Shown here: positions 22,819-33,552 of the stretch, piece after piece
How the letters are laid out: each line of letters starts with the position of its first letter
Numbering within the stretch: position 1 is the first letter of the stretch
Assembly (NCBI GenBank): GCA_032433765.1
Contig: JAVIAB010000092.1
Span: 39,445,718-39,509,717, forward strand
Length of the DNA stretch: 64,000 bases
From: Megaustenia siamemsis
Lineage: Eukaryota; Mollusca; Gastropoda; Stylommatophora; Ariophantidae
Direction: 5' to 3'
Position numbers and translations under genes: made by a program
The notes under the pieces: model-generated
The model's input: only the letters and a program-made list of their open reading frames with translations
What the model was told of the DNA's origin: nothing
The model's database searches: none

Positions 22819-23436
22819 ACACTGGTTAATAGTACACAATCATAAATATGGAGGACATGTGAAATAAACCATATACAAACACACAATAAGACTGAAAGAT
22901 GAAAGATCATGAGCAATGCACTTTCACGGTTTACCAATGGCATCCAGTGAAATAGGAGATCCAGTATACGCAAACAAAAACTGGAAACGGAGTGACCAAA
23001 AGTAACCATTAAAAAAACTAACAGAAAAAAGGGGCAAAGGGTAAGGATTTCGAAAGTTAGAATGTTATTCGTATTTGAACATATTTATCGAACTAATAAC
23101 AGTAGCCTATTAACACACAACGCAAGAAACAAGTGAATGATGAAGAATATATATATATATTTATAATAATAGAGAATAGGCACTAAATAAAGTCGAATTT
23201 GCTAAAATATGACAGCAAATGCACATAATTTAAAGTTAAAGTAGGACTTCAAAATGTCTAGAATATTAAATTGAAATATTAAAACAATAAATAAAACAGG
23301 TCAATGCTCTGTAATAAAATTAAAATCATTTACTAAAACTTAGTCACTAGGTGTGTTCATGTCTCATTATGGCCGGTGAAGAGGGAGAGAAAGGTGACTT
23401 CTATAAACACACTAAACAATTGTAATTCTAGTTTTC
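22815..23436. other. Unannotated stretch
   Basis: AT-rich with ATATATATAT at 23148-23160. No feature seen. Confidence 0.4.
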
Positions 23437-23491
23437 TGACTCCCTCCCTCCCTATCCTTCTCTCTCTCTATCTTTCTCTCTCTCTCTCTCG

Positions 23492-23545
<54 letters not shown>
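23437..23545. repeat. (TC)n-(TA)n compound microsatellite
   Basis: A CCCT and CTCT tract (23437-23492) passes directly into about 53 bases of TA. The family C fragment starts a few bases later, at about 23551. Confidence 0.95.
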
Positions 23546-23548
<3 letters not shown>

Positions 23549-23550
23549 AT

Positions 23551-24105
23551 ACCAGAGATGGAAAATGTAAAACTGAAATAAAAAAACAAATAGGAATGGC
23601 AAAACATAATCTTAATGTCATAAAAATATACTAACATCAAAACAAATAACACCAGGGCTAAAGTTAAGAATAGCAAAATATTATCTCTTCTTAACATTCC
23701 TGCATGGTGCAGAAACATGGTCATTAGACAAGAAAACAGAACAGAAGATTTATATCTTTGAAATGTGAATTTATAGATGAATAGAAATAATTTGGTGAAA
23801 GAAAAAGAAAAACGATGAAGTCTTGAAACAATTAAACTATGAAAAAAGAACTACTATACACAATTCAAACAAGACAAATGAGATTTGGGGGCATGTTAAA
23901 AGACACAACAGCCACCTAAAACTAATCTTGGAAGGGAAACTACAAGGTAAAAGAGGCAGAGGCAGACCAATACTAGACTGGACGAGTGGTAACAAAAGAT
24001 GGACAAGTTATCCTATGACAACTTGCACCATCAAAGGATGAGGCAGGACGGGATGACATTCCATGGTAGGCTACCTTGGATGCGGAGACGGCCCTCAATG
24101 ATGAT

Positions 24106-24107
<2 letters not shown>
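23551..24107 (+). mobile_element. LINE family C 3' fragment between two (TA)n tracts
   Basis: The plus strand begins with a DGKCKTEIKKQIGMAKHN-like line, matching DGKCTTEINKRIGMAKSN of the long copy. It continues through the thumb, a FEM-I*R-like line, NTIQTRQMRF-like and GKRGRGRPIL-like regions to the CAATGATGATG end. Frameshifts split it, and only 23823-24041 stays open. It begins beside (TA)n and ends in (TA)n, so insertion into or beside simple repeats is likely. Confidence 0.82.

Positions 24108-24108
<1 letters not shown>

Positions 24109-24174
<66 letters not shown>
24109..24174. repeat. (TA)n microsatellite between two opposed LINEs
   Basis: About 66 bases of AT. The 3' end of family C (plus) and the 3' end of family D (minus) both abut it. 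Confidence 0.95.
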
Positions 24175-24176
<2 letters not shown>

Positions 24177-26027
24177 ATTGACCTTTCGAGCCGTAACCGG
24201 CCCATAGGGCGTAGACCAAGATACACCTTCTCCTATATGCATTTTTGTTCTAGCAGTTTTCTTTTAAAGATATTTTATTAAATCTCGCCATCTGTCTCTG
24301 TTCTGTGCAAGCAGTTCTATCTCATTGAGGGAGCCGATTCCTGCTGCTCTTGCCTCTCTCATCAATGTTCTTCTCAGTGTCTCCCTGGGTCTTCCTCTTT
24401 TTCTTTTACCTGTTGTTTCCCATATGAGGGCTTGCTTTGCTATTCGATTATTATCTCTTCTCATCACATGTCCAACGTATGACCATCGTCTTTTCTTTAT
24501 TACTGAAGATATTAGTGGTTGATTGGCGATTTCTCTAATTTCCTCGTTTGTTTTGAATTCGTTCCATTCTATACCAAGTATTTTCCTTAGACATTTATTT
24601 TCGAATGCGTTCAACTTTGTTTCTATATCTCTTGTTGTTTTCCAGCTTTCACACGCATACGTAAGGGTTGATAGTACATTTGATTTGAAAAGTTTTGTGT
24701 TTGTGCTAATGAGTTTTGATTTCCACAACTTTTCAAGGCTTCTGAAAGACATTGCTGCTTTAGCCAGTCTGATTCTAATTTCTTTGCTCGTATCCCCTTC
24801 TCGATCAATGTGACTTCCAAGATAGATAAAGTGATCGATCTCTTCTACTGGTTTGTTTTCCATGTATATTTTGTCACTTGTTGGAATTAAACTTTTCATG
24901 ACTTTAGTCTTTTCATGATTGACCTCAAGCCCAATTTTGCTGGCTATTGATGATAGTTCATTTGTGTTTTCCTGCATCGTTTTTATCTGACTGCTGATGA
25001 GAACTATGTCATCAGCAAAGTCGAGGTCCTCCAAATGGTCTCCTTGTATCCATTCGATGCCTTTATTACCAGTGCAGCATTTCTTCATTATGAAGTCCAT
25101 AACAATTCCAAATAACAAGGGCGATAAAATACATCCTTGTTTAACCCCAGTTTCTATTGGGAAACATTCGCTCAGTCCTTCCTCTGGTCGAACTGCACAT
25201 GTGTAACCATCATACATGTCTTTGATAATATTTATGATTTTTGATGGTAAACCATATTGCTTCAGAATTTTCCACAAAGAATCTCTATGAATACTATCAA
25301 ATGCTTTTTTGAAGTCGATGAAGTTAAGTACAAAAGGTTTTTGCTTTTCAATATGTTCCTCCAATATAAGTCGTAGAGTGAAAATGTGGTCAAGACAGCT
25401 TCTCCCTTTTCTAAACCCAGCCTGTTCTTCACGCATTACTGTATCTATTGAATCCTTTATTCTATTTAGGATGATTTTACAGAATAACTTTGAGGCAACT
25501 GACAAAAGTGTCACGCCTCTCCAGTTGTTACAATCTCTAAGATTGCCCTTTTTTGGGATCTTAACAATGATTCCTTTTTTCCATTTATGAGGCGTCTTCT
25601 CTGTTTTCCAAATGATGTTGAACATTTTTTGGAGATGTATTAAATTATGGCTATCAATTGCCTTGAGGATCTCAGCTGTTAACTTATCCTCTCCAGCAGC
25701 CTTGTTATTGGTCATTAGCTTTAAGGTGGTTTCTATTTCACTCAAGGTGAAGTCATCTAAATTTACATCTAATTCTGCTGCTGGTGTTTCAGCTTCAAAA
25801 TCTATTAAACTGTGAGGTAGTGGACGGTTAAGAATTTCTTTGAAGTGTTCTGCCCAACGGGCTTTTATGTCTGCGCTTGTTGTTAGCATTAATCCAGATT
25901 TGTCTAGAATTGTTGTTCCACTGGATGTATAGGTGTTTGTCAGCATCTTTTGTACTGTATAGAGAGTTCTGCTGTCTCCTATATATATAGCAAATATTAT
26001 TAAAATTGTATATATATATATATACAA
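24177..26027 (-). mobile_element. LINE family D, single 5'-truncated copy
   Basis: On the minus strand the element runs from about 25985 down to 24177. It holds an open RT frame, then a short 3' UTR of about 85 bases containing CGGTTACGGCTCGAAAGG, ending at the (TA)n tract. Upstream of 25985 the sequence is ATATATATA and unrelated, so the first residues of the open frame are chance. No endonuclease domain is present. No second copy is seen in this window. Confidence 0.9.
24264..26027 (-). CDS. Intact reverse transcriptase frame of LINE family D
   Basis: The 587-codon frame has no stop or frameshift through the RT and C-terminal regions. Residues 1-16 come from the flanking AT repeat, and true homology begins around GDSRTLYTVQKML. 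RT 0 is NNKAAGEDKLTAEIL (about residue 107), followed by NWRGVTLLSVASK and QAGFRKGRSCLDHIFTLR. Motif A is FIDFKKAFDSIHRDSLW with its catalytic Asp at about 238. GVKQGCILSP follows at about 294-303. Motif C is DFADDIVLI with FADD at 337-340. The thumb is FIYLGSHIDREGD, and the C-terminal region has YVGHVMRRDNNRIAKQAL and the basic GKRKRGRPRETLRR. All catalytic residues are present. Without promoter and endonuclease it is a dead insertion, but a young one. Confidence 0.88.
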   Translation of the reverse strand: MYIYIYTILIIFAIYIGDSRTLYTVQKMLTNTYTSSGTTILDKSGLMLTTSADIKARWAEHFKEILNRPLPHSLIDFEAETPAAELDVNLDDFTLSEIETTLKLMTNNKAAGEDKLTAEILKAIDSHNLIHLQKMFNIIWKTEKTPHKWKKGIIVKIPKKGNLRDCNNWRGVTLLSVASKLFCKIILNRIKDSIDTVMREEQAGFRKGRSCLDHIFTLRLILEEHIEKQKPFVLNFIDFKKAFDSIHRDSLWKILKQYGLPSKIINIIKDMYDGYTCAVRPEEGLSECFPIETGVKQGCILSPLLFGIVMDFIMKKCCTGNKGIEWIQGDHLEDLDFADDIVLISSQIKTMQENTNELSSIASKIGLEVNHEKTKVMKSLIPTSDKIYMENKPVEEIDHFIYLGSHIDREGDTSKEIRIRLAKAAMSFRSLEKLWKSKLISTNTKLFKSNVLSTLTYACESWKTTRDIETKLNAFENKCLRKILGIEWNEFKTNEEIREIANQPLISSVIKKRRWSYVGHVMRRDNNRIAKQALIWETTGKRKRGRPRETLRRTLMREARAAGIGSLNEIELLAQNRDRWRDLIKYL

Positions 26028-26896
26028 TTATAATTATATTACCTCTTAATATTACTGTTTGAAGGTTTTGGTTCACTTTCCAAATTGTCTAGATCAACAT
26101 GTTTACTGCTTTCATTTTTCAAGATAAGTAGGTTTTCACTTTGGTCGTCGACATTATAACCATCTTAAGAGACTGTTGCTTCTACACGGTTCTTGGATGA
26201 CTTAATTAAAGATAAACTTTCTTCTTTTCCATTTCTTTCTCATGTGGCTTTCAGCGTCAAGGGATATTTATTTTACAGTCTCTTGCTTTTCAGTTGGCTT
26301 TTTAAAATATAGTGGTTAAAAATGACGCAAAGAGATAAAAAACAAAGCCAGAAAATGTTTGAAAACATATGTGCAAAATGCTATCGATTATATAGGAGCA
26401 CAAACAATAAAATAAATTCATTGAAGACATTTACAGAGGATAATAATTTTGTCATTGTTTCTTTGCACATGTTCAGTTTGAACTTAGAAACATCGTTCAA
26501 ATCAGAGTCACAAATCTATGGAATTGTTAGCGTTCGATCTCCAAGTATTGGAAGTTGGAGCCATTCGAAGTATGAGACTGCACTGTATGAGGAAATAGTA
26601 ACAGACGGCACCCGTCTACGCCTTAAAACTAAAATAAAAATATAGTGCTAGTATCCTAGATATATTTTAATTAGCTTCTTTAAAAAAACATTGACATAAT
26701 ACTCAAATCAATTTCTTTAAAATTAAGCGATGAAGTATTCATTATATTCTCAAAGCAACGAAATTTAACATTTAAAACATATTTCATTTAACTTGCTCCA
26801 AAAACAAAGAATTACAAGATTAAGGGGCATATTCAACATTTTTTTTCTCTAAATCAAAAGTCAACAAGTATTCTTATTAGAATCTCTTTAAAAAAC
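26028..26896. other. Unannotated stretch
   Basis: The frame at 26322-26645 (107 codons) has no motif I recognise and sits in AT-rich sequence. It is not supported as a gene. Confidence 0.4.
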
Positions 26897-27037
26897 AAGC
26901 TCAACGAGAGACATATTATATATTAGGTTCAATAAAACAAAAAAAGCTCAACAAGAGACATATTATATATTAGGTTCAATAAAACAAAAAAAGCTCAATG
27001 AGAGTCATATTATATATTAGGTTCAATAAAATAAAAT
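26897..27037. repeat. 47-bp direct repeat, three copies
   Basis: Three consecutive units start at AAGCTCAA (26897, 26944, 26991), each followed by GAGA/TC ATATTATATATTAGGTTCAATAAAA. Units differ by only a few bases. No open frame spans them in a meaningful way. Confidence 0.93.
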
Positions 27038-29004
27038 ACAAAAATTATAGGATGCTAGAGATTGAAAATAGACGATCTCAACAGTCTCTTGACAACAAAG
27101 AATTATTGCTTAATAAAATAAGTGAGAGACACATTGACCATGTAATTTGCCTCCCAATTTTAAAGCAAAATTCACATAAATGAATTCACTAAGACATAAA
27201 TAAGACAAACAATTAGTTAAATAGGTGTTATTCAAATTTATGATTTAGCATCAGTCCGCGGAAATGAGCAAGTGTACAAACCCCACACAAAGAAGTTGAA
27301 GTGGCGTGAACTTTAAAAGTGTTTGTTTTTTGTAATCTACTAATTATGTTTTGGATGATCCGGCATTGTAGCAAAAACGTTTTCTATTAAACGACCAATG
27401 AAATTGAAATATTGTTTCTAATAATGTGTTGACACTAAGGAAATATTAGTCTGACGTATACTTCATACCGATGTTTCAGTAGCGAAGATTCAATACCATG
27501 AGCCTAAAACTCATTGGTCTATTCTGACCTCTAGGGTCATTTCAATTCCCTCTAGTCAAGCCAATGTAGCTGAGCAGGTATTTTTGATCTCCGTCAACGT
27601 CTCAAGGCGTCTATACTTAGAGATCAGCGATGCCCACCTTGTTTATATATTGGGCCCATCTGACTAATAGCCTTGGGTACGCGGGCAGCAAGTTACTATT
27701 GCGATAAGAAGAATAATAATAATAGTGATAATAAGAATAATGCAAATAGTGTTCATAGTAATATTACGCTAATTAAAATTGAAGCACAAAAAAACTTAAA
27801 CTTGAAAAAGTAAGTGTCGTTACTTACTAAATAAAAAATGTGACATTCTAATTCGTTAAGGCTGGCTGGTGAAATTTAGCGAATTGAAAGTAAGTCGAGG
27901 GTGTATTGGCACCCGATGGACAGACAATGCCTTGAGATTCTTCTCTACAGTCTACAGCGAACGTCTTCCATTTACTTCAGCTTGTATCAGAGTTCTCCGT
28001 GAAATAGTAAGCGGGAAATAAAGATAGTTTACTATTCATCATCATCAAGTAACGAGCCTGCTGGCGTAGGTGGTCAAGTCTATATAACCGTATATCAATA
28101 GTATACTATGTATTGTTATGCTTTCTAACATTTAATTTAAAGATATGTTGGGACATTTATTCGAGAAAACTCTATATTCTTTACAATTTTAACAGAGATG
28201 AACACAAAGAAAGGTAATTTTAATTTACATAAATATTCAGAAAATCATTATATTCAGTTAACAAATAAACAACAACAAAGAATGAAAAGAAGAAAAAGGT
28301 TAATTAATTTTTAAAAAAAAATATAGTATCACTATTTGCTAATTTAAAAAAAAAACAAATGCCTTTAAACGCCCTGCAAGAGGAAATGTGAAAATACTGA
28401 CGTGAAGTGATTCCGAATGACACATTTGTAAGACAATTATGTTTGAATTACAGAAGTGACTTCCACAGGTGGGTCTTTGTCAACTGATGAAATAAAATAT
28501 CATATAAAACAGTTAATGTGTGAGCATTTTAACTTCAAATAGATACCACAGTAAGATAACACATAAACGTTACTTATACTTTTAATATAATGGTCATTAG
28601 ATTATTTTCTCATGAGGCACCTTAATAATTTAAGTTTTGTTTATGTATAGCCGAAGTTTTCCGATGAGCTACTAAAAATCTAATACAGCGACCTTCACAA
28701 ATATAGCTACTTTTCGCACATTGCAGTTATAGTATATGAAGTCATGAAAACGTCAATGTTATTGCTAACTATAACAAATTATAATGTACACTTTAATATA
28801 ACTTTGGTGTAATTATGTTTGCTTTACCCCATCCAGCATTGTTTAATTGTGTCTTTCGGTTTTCTAATGTGTTCCTTCAGACTGTTGAATCTATTTCTTT
28901 TTTCACAAGTGAGGTATAATTAATAAATGTCCAAATAATGATTTATTATTAATAATTGTCAACATCTTGGATATTCATTTCCTCAAAATGAACGATGTGC
29001 TACC
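27038..29004. other. Unannotated AT-rich stretch with one LINE tip
   Basis: Apart from the short family A 3' end at 28038-28083 and the left target duplication of the SINE at 28992-29004, I see no feature. Confidence 0.4.
28038..28083 (-). mobile_element. LINE family A, 3' terminal 45 bases only
   Basis: CATCATCATCAAGTAACGAG and CCTGCTGGCGTAGGTGGTCA match the 3' end at 41043-41085 and 7995-8010. Similarity stops abruptly in AT-rich sequence. This is an extremely short insertion or deletion remnant. Confidence 0.7.
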
Positions 29005-29260
29005 GTTCGTTCGTTCGCTTTCGTCAGCTTTGACCTCTGACGAAGTCCCACCCACTCAATTTTGTGGGACTGAATTTTGCGTGTAAAGTCTGTTTTATCC
29101 CATTACAGGATGCCCCTCGCCATGCAGGCAGATTTACTCCGACTTCAGAGTTACTAATTTTTAGGGAATTAGTAAAACCCAGGTGTCCTCGCCAGGGTAC
29201 GAACCCCGGCTGTTGCCGTGGTAAGCCAACCGCCTATCGATTGCGCTAACCGGACACCCC
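29005..29260 (-). mobile_element. SINE4 with tRNA-like head, flanked by a 13-bp duplication
   Basis: The minus strand starts GGGGTGTCCGGTTAGCGCAA, a tRNA-like 5' region with an A-box-like GGTTAGCGCAA. About 35 bases on is a B-box-like GGGGTTCGTACCC. A body of about 150 bases and a 3' tail of GAACGAACGAAC follow. ACGATGTGCTACC occurs on both sides, at 28992-29004 and 29261-29273. This fixes the element boundaries exactly and indicates target-primed insertion. A truncated relative is at 38757-38890. It carries no protein. Confidence 0.9.
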
Positions 29261-29273
29261 ACGATGTGCTACC

Positions 29274-29659
29274 AAAACGGTAAGGCCACTTGAGGTTTTC
29301 ACCTGAACTTGGCATCAGCCTAATGCCTCACGTTCTAGTTTTGCAGACATGAATAGGATCTTACTAGAATGCGAGCAAGAAAAACCAGTTATTAATTATG
29401 TCTGGCTTGTATTGCATGTAAGACAAGGCGTATAACAAAAAATTATGGGAGTTAGAAATGCTTTGTCACACATTTTACACTTTTGAGTTATTAATATCTT
29501 GCAAAGCTTTTTTTTTTTAAAGTTTGTTTATCATTTTTAAAACTTAGGTAAAGTATGTTTACCTAGTGGTTCACATGTCGTTCTGTCTGACATAAATCAT
29601 CAAAATAAACTATAGTGAAAAGAAAAACACAACAAGTGAAATGGTGCTGCTTTGTCGTT
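29274..29659. other. Unannotated stretch
   Basis: No feature seen apart from a T run near 29510. Confidence 0.4.
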
Positions 29660-29661
29660 CT

Positions 29662-29726
<65 letters not shown>

Positions 29727-29727
29727 A
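29660..29727. repeat. (CT)n microsatellite
   Basis: CT tract of about 65 bases with one TTT interruption. Confidence 0.95.
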
Positions 29728-30610
29728 AATACAAAGAAGTAAAAAATGGAATATATTACGACGTTTCTTAATTTAACCATCTGCTTTTCAGTATGGATTA
29801 GTTGTAAACCTTCTTACGGTTCATTGAAGTCTTGTTTGTAATACTCGGTCTGCCTTAATATTATTATCATGTTTTAAATAAAGTACGAAAGAATTTTAAC
29901 ATTAACTAGCCTTGTTTTCATACTTAATCTATATGTATTTTATCACTAGATAGTACATGAGCATTATATTATCAATGAAAATCACTAAAAAAATATTTGA
30001 GATAATGCAGATTTAAATATTCGAACAGCTTAGGGGGTTAGGGGTGAAAAGGAAGGATGGGAGATGATCGAAGTGAGAGACGGAAGAGTGGGGAGATAAA
30101 TAAAGATTGAGAAATGCATTGCCCGACAGGCTCTTGAGAATAAATGGAAAACCTAACGGAACGAAACAAGATTGTATTTTCGTAGAAGTAGCCGTTTAGA
30201 GGTCATAGAATTTTACAGAAGGATGTGAGCGAAGGAGATCAAACATGGCATCTAATTACTTGCAAATAAGAGGATACTTAGACGTGCACCTTCTGAACAT
30301 GAGAGCATATAGGGCAAGTCCATTAACAAGTGCAATCTGGGATCATATTCAAAGATGATAAATGTCTTAGTATAACGCTATACATCTTTTTCTACCTTAA
30401 GGCACAACTGGGCAATTGTGATTTAGCAATTTGTACATAGGTTTCAATGATGTAAGCATGAGACTTCCACAAGCTATGTATGTATAAAATATGTCGGTTT
30501 TTAAACGGTGTTGTACATAACACACAGTAAAATTACATATTAAACACAATAAAAAAGATAAAAAAATTAAACCAATCGAGAAATTTTTGGGAAAAAAATA
30601 TAAAACTACT
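29728..30610. other. Unannotated stretch
   Basis: No supported feature. A purine-rich interval at 30030-30110 has no coding pattern. Confidence 0.4.
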
Positions 30611-30623
30611 TTTGTAAATAGAA

Positions 30624-30845
30624 CGGCTTCCGGTTCACCGGCGATCCCAACCGACGGCTCTGGTTCACCCAGTCTGTAATGGGTACCGGATTTTTTTCTG
30701 GGAAAGTAAAGCGGCACGGGCGTAATACCGACCACATTACCCCAAAAATCATGTGCCGAAGGTCTGTAAAAAATGTATGGTCACTAACATCATATTCCCT
30801 ATACGCCACCTTGGCGTGACGGGGGTACTTTACTTTACTTTTTTT
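30624..30845 (+). mobile_element. SINE1 copy, 5'-truncated with rearranged head, 13-bp TSD
   Basis: TTTGTAAATAGAA flanks the copy at 30611-30623 and 30846-30858. The body from GGTTCACC to GGGGGTACTTTACTTTACTT matches the other SINE1 copies, including the TAATACCGACCACATTACCCC block. The tRNA-like A-box is missing. The 5' end repeats part of itself: CGGCTTCCGGTTCACC is followed by a jump back to CGATCCCAACCGACGGCTC. This could be a template switch during reverse transcription. Confidence 0.92.
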
Positions 30846-31086
30846 TTTGTAAATAGAAAACATTTGAGAAATATGATTTGTAAAAAGCCTTAATGATAAG
30901 GTTAACTAGTTGTGCTTACATTTGGTTGTTATTGTATTTGGGTTTTCAGCTGTTTTGAAACAACAAATTTTCTATTAGATGCTGATCACTATATTTCTTT
31001 TTTATCGTTATCCGCATGCAGTGATAAAGGAACTAACACAATTCATGACAAATCTTAAAAAAAGAAAAAACATAATACATTAAAGT

Positions 31087-31600
31087 CATCATCATGGAGT
31101 GCTGTCTCCGCATCGAAGGTTGGCTCCAATCTGGCCCCATTCCGCTCTATCTCTTACTTTGATAGTGAAGGTTGTCATCGGCTGACTTGTCCATCTTGTG
31201 ATGTTACTTATCAATTGTAAACTTGATCTGCCTCTGCCTCTTTTACCTTGTATTTTCCATTCCAAGATTACTTTTAGTAGGCTGTTATGTCTTTTAGCAT
31301 GCCCCAAAAATCTTATTTGTCTTGTTTGAATTATATTTAGCAGTTCTCTGTTCAATCGTAGTTGTTATTTAGACGTCATCGTTTGTTTCTTTTCTTTCCA
31401 TCCAATTCTTAATATGCATCTATAAATATAAATCCACATTTCAAAGGCTTCAATTTTCTGCTCTGTTATCTTGACTAATGTCCATGTTTCTGAACCATAC
31501 GGAATGATAAGAAGATGTAACATTTTGCTACTGTTAGTTTTAGCCGCTGTGTTATATGTTTTTATGCTTGTATATTTTTCATGGCATTACAATTACAGTA
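31087..31600 (-). mobile_element. LINE family C 3' fragment, diverged
   Basis: The minus frame at 31092-31355 gives MNRELLNIIQTRQIRFLGHA and GKRGRGRSSLQL, matching the family C C-terminus. Further 5' the FEMWIYI-like and thumb lines are recognisable in shifted frames to about 31600. The 3' end again starts at a CATCATCAT tail. Confidence 0.82.
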
Positions 31601-31974
31601 GATTTGTACAGAAATAAAAACAAAACAGTGATTGAAAAAGGAATGTTGGACCTTAAAACATATTAGAACTTTATTTAATGTTTATTTTGATAAATGCAAA
31701 GAAAGTTAAAAATAACAGGCTTGAATTTATACAGAAGTATAATGCACGTCTTCCGTTGAAACTAAACAAAATAAATATTATTTCTGCTGTCGACTGATTT
31801 AGAAAGGTTCCTGATTTTGTAATGGGGAAAAAAAAATAAAATAATTCACGTTACATTTCTGAAGAGTGTCGTGAGATTAAATAGAAAACTAAGAATAAAG
31901 TGGTCGTGTTTAGCTCATTCGACACGTAGTGTACATGTTACAGGGTTTTATCCCATCTGGTAACTGACTTCTTG

Positions 31975-32992
31975 CAATAAGAAGCTTCTTCTCTTCCTCC
32001 TCTTTCCTTCCTCATCTGCCTTTCAGCGTCGAGGGGAGATATGATTTGCGGTCTTTTGCTCTTCTGCTCGCCTCTGCTGCTGTTATGTTTCCTAGTGCTT
32101 CTAATATTCCATCGACCCATCTTTTACGTGGTCGACCCTTGGGTCTGGTGTTCTCACAACGTTTGTTGAAGGCTCGTTGTGTTGTGTTTTGTTCTTTCTG
32201 CCTTGTCACGTGGCCAAACCATTTTATCTGTTGTTTCCTTATATATTCTATGGCGGGGGCTATTCCTAGCTTTTTTCTCAGTTCTTCATTTCTGATCTTA
32301 TCTCTCAGACTGTTTCCTGTCATTCGTCTAACACATTTCATCTCTGTAGGGGTTATTTTTTCTTATTGTTCTTGCATCTAGGGTCCAGGTCTGGCATTGG
32401 TAGCATAACATTGGGATGAAGATTGTATTGTATAGTGCTCGTTTTGCCTCCAGAGTTATTTCCTTGTTGGACAATAGTGGTGATAACTGTCCGATGATTT
32501 GACAAGCTTTGTTGCATCTTGATTCCATCTCTGCTGTTTGGGAATTACCGTTTGTCATTAGACTTCCTAGGTATTTGAATTCCTCTACTTGTTTTAGTTG
32601 CTTGCCTTCAATAGTTATGTTGATGTTCTGTTTATTTTTGGCAACATTCATGACTTCTGTTTTGTTGATGTTGATTTTCATGTTGTATTTTGTGCCTGAG
32701 ATGTTCAGTTTGTTTAAGTGTTCTTGTAGGTCTTCTATTGTTTCATGTATTAGTGTCTGATCGTCTGCAAATAGAAGCTCGTTGATCTCCTCTGTCACTG
32801 ATGGGTTGGTTAGCTTGCATATATGATCCATGTATGTAATAAACAGTAGGGGGGGGGGATAATACGCACCTGTCTTACACCTGATCTAACTTCGAAGTGG
32901 ACTGTGTAGCCTGCTGCTGTCCTGACGCTGCAGCTGCTGTTGACGCAATAAGAAGCAATAGAAATATATAGTCCTGTTTTAGCATCGAACAA
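31975..32992 (-). mobile_element. LINE family B, most complete copy (FADD palm to C-terminus)
   Basis: The minus strand from 32992 holds a SGVRQ line, the usual start of the GVRQGC motif, broken by a G run at 32850. ELLFADDQTLIHETIEDL (motif C) follows in the frame 32328-32831, then EEFKYLGSLMTNGNSQTAE and SPLLSNKEITLEAKRALYN. An extra A near 32355 shifts the frame. The second frame (32012-32341) continues KCVRRMTGNSLRDKIRNEEL and KWFGHVTRQK, then the RPKGRPRKRWVDGILEALG closing. The 3' end is a GAAGAAGAAG-type tract. It is 5'-truncated within the palm: motif A is missing. Confidence 0.9.
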
Positions 32993-33227
32993 TCTACTTC
33001 ATGTGTACCATATTTGTAGGGAGAGCCAGTGATTAGTGTGAGCATGAAATGAAATCAATCAAATCTCTTGTACTCAATCATCATCATCTAGCTCATCTCC
33101 GCTAGATCATGGTCCCCGTGACAGCTACCCTGAAGTTTTTTTCTGTCCTGAGCGAGATGTTCAGCAACTACAGCAGTCAATCCCAGCACGTGCAAGATAA
33201 CATTTATCCATTCGGCATGTATATATA
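32993..33227. other. Short unassigned interval
   Basis: Contains a CATCATCATCTAGCTC stretch at about 33079. It resembles the triplet tails of families A and C but has no LINE body behind it. Confidence 0.4.
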
Positions 33228-33488
33228 GGGAGCCGCGATAGCTCAGTGGTTAGTGATCTGGACTACAAAGGACAAGAGGTAGGGTTCATTCTCAACCGAC
33301 GGCTTCCAGGCTCACCCAGCCTTTAATGGGTACCAGATTTTTTTTCTGGCAAAGTAAAGCGGCACTGGCGTAATACCGACCGCATTACCCCATAAATCAT
33401 GTGCTGAAGGTCTGTAAAATCTATGGTCATTAATACTATATTCCTTATACGCCACTTGGCGTGACGGGGGTACTTTACTTTTTTTTTA

Positions 33489-33489
<1 letters not shown>
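33228..33489 (+). mobile_element. SINE1 copy, full length
   Basis: Starts GGGAGCCGCGATAGCTCAGT with the A-box-like TAGCTCAGTGGTTAG. The B-box is slightly decayed (GGTTCATTCTC). The body and the GGGGGTACTTTACTTTTTTT end are typical. CATGTATATATA before it and the AT repeat after it make a duplication impossible to judge. Confidence 0.92.
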
Positions 33490-33497
<8 letters not shown>

Positions 33498-33532
<35 letters not shown>

Positions 33533-33550
33533 ATATATATCATATATAAT
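33498..33550. repeat. (TA)n microsatellite
   Basis: AT run with a GTGT interruption, between a SINE tail and a LINE 3' end. Confidence 0.93.
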
Positions 33551-33552
33551 CA

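Noticed and set aside
22566..23009. 147-codon minus frame with serine-leucine stretches
   Set aside because: Its centre is the (AG)n microsatellite read as SLSLSL; the flanks have no motif.
30397..30863. Minus-strand open frames of 112 and 85 codons
   Set aside because: They are largely antisense translations of the SINE1 copy at 30624-30845. The same kind of frame appears over the SINE1 copies at 34125-34415 and 48270-48458.
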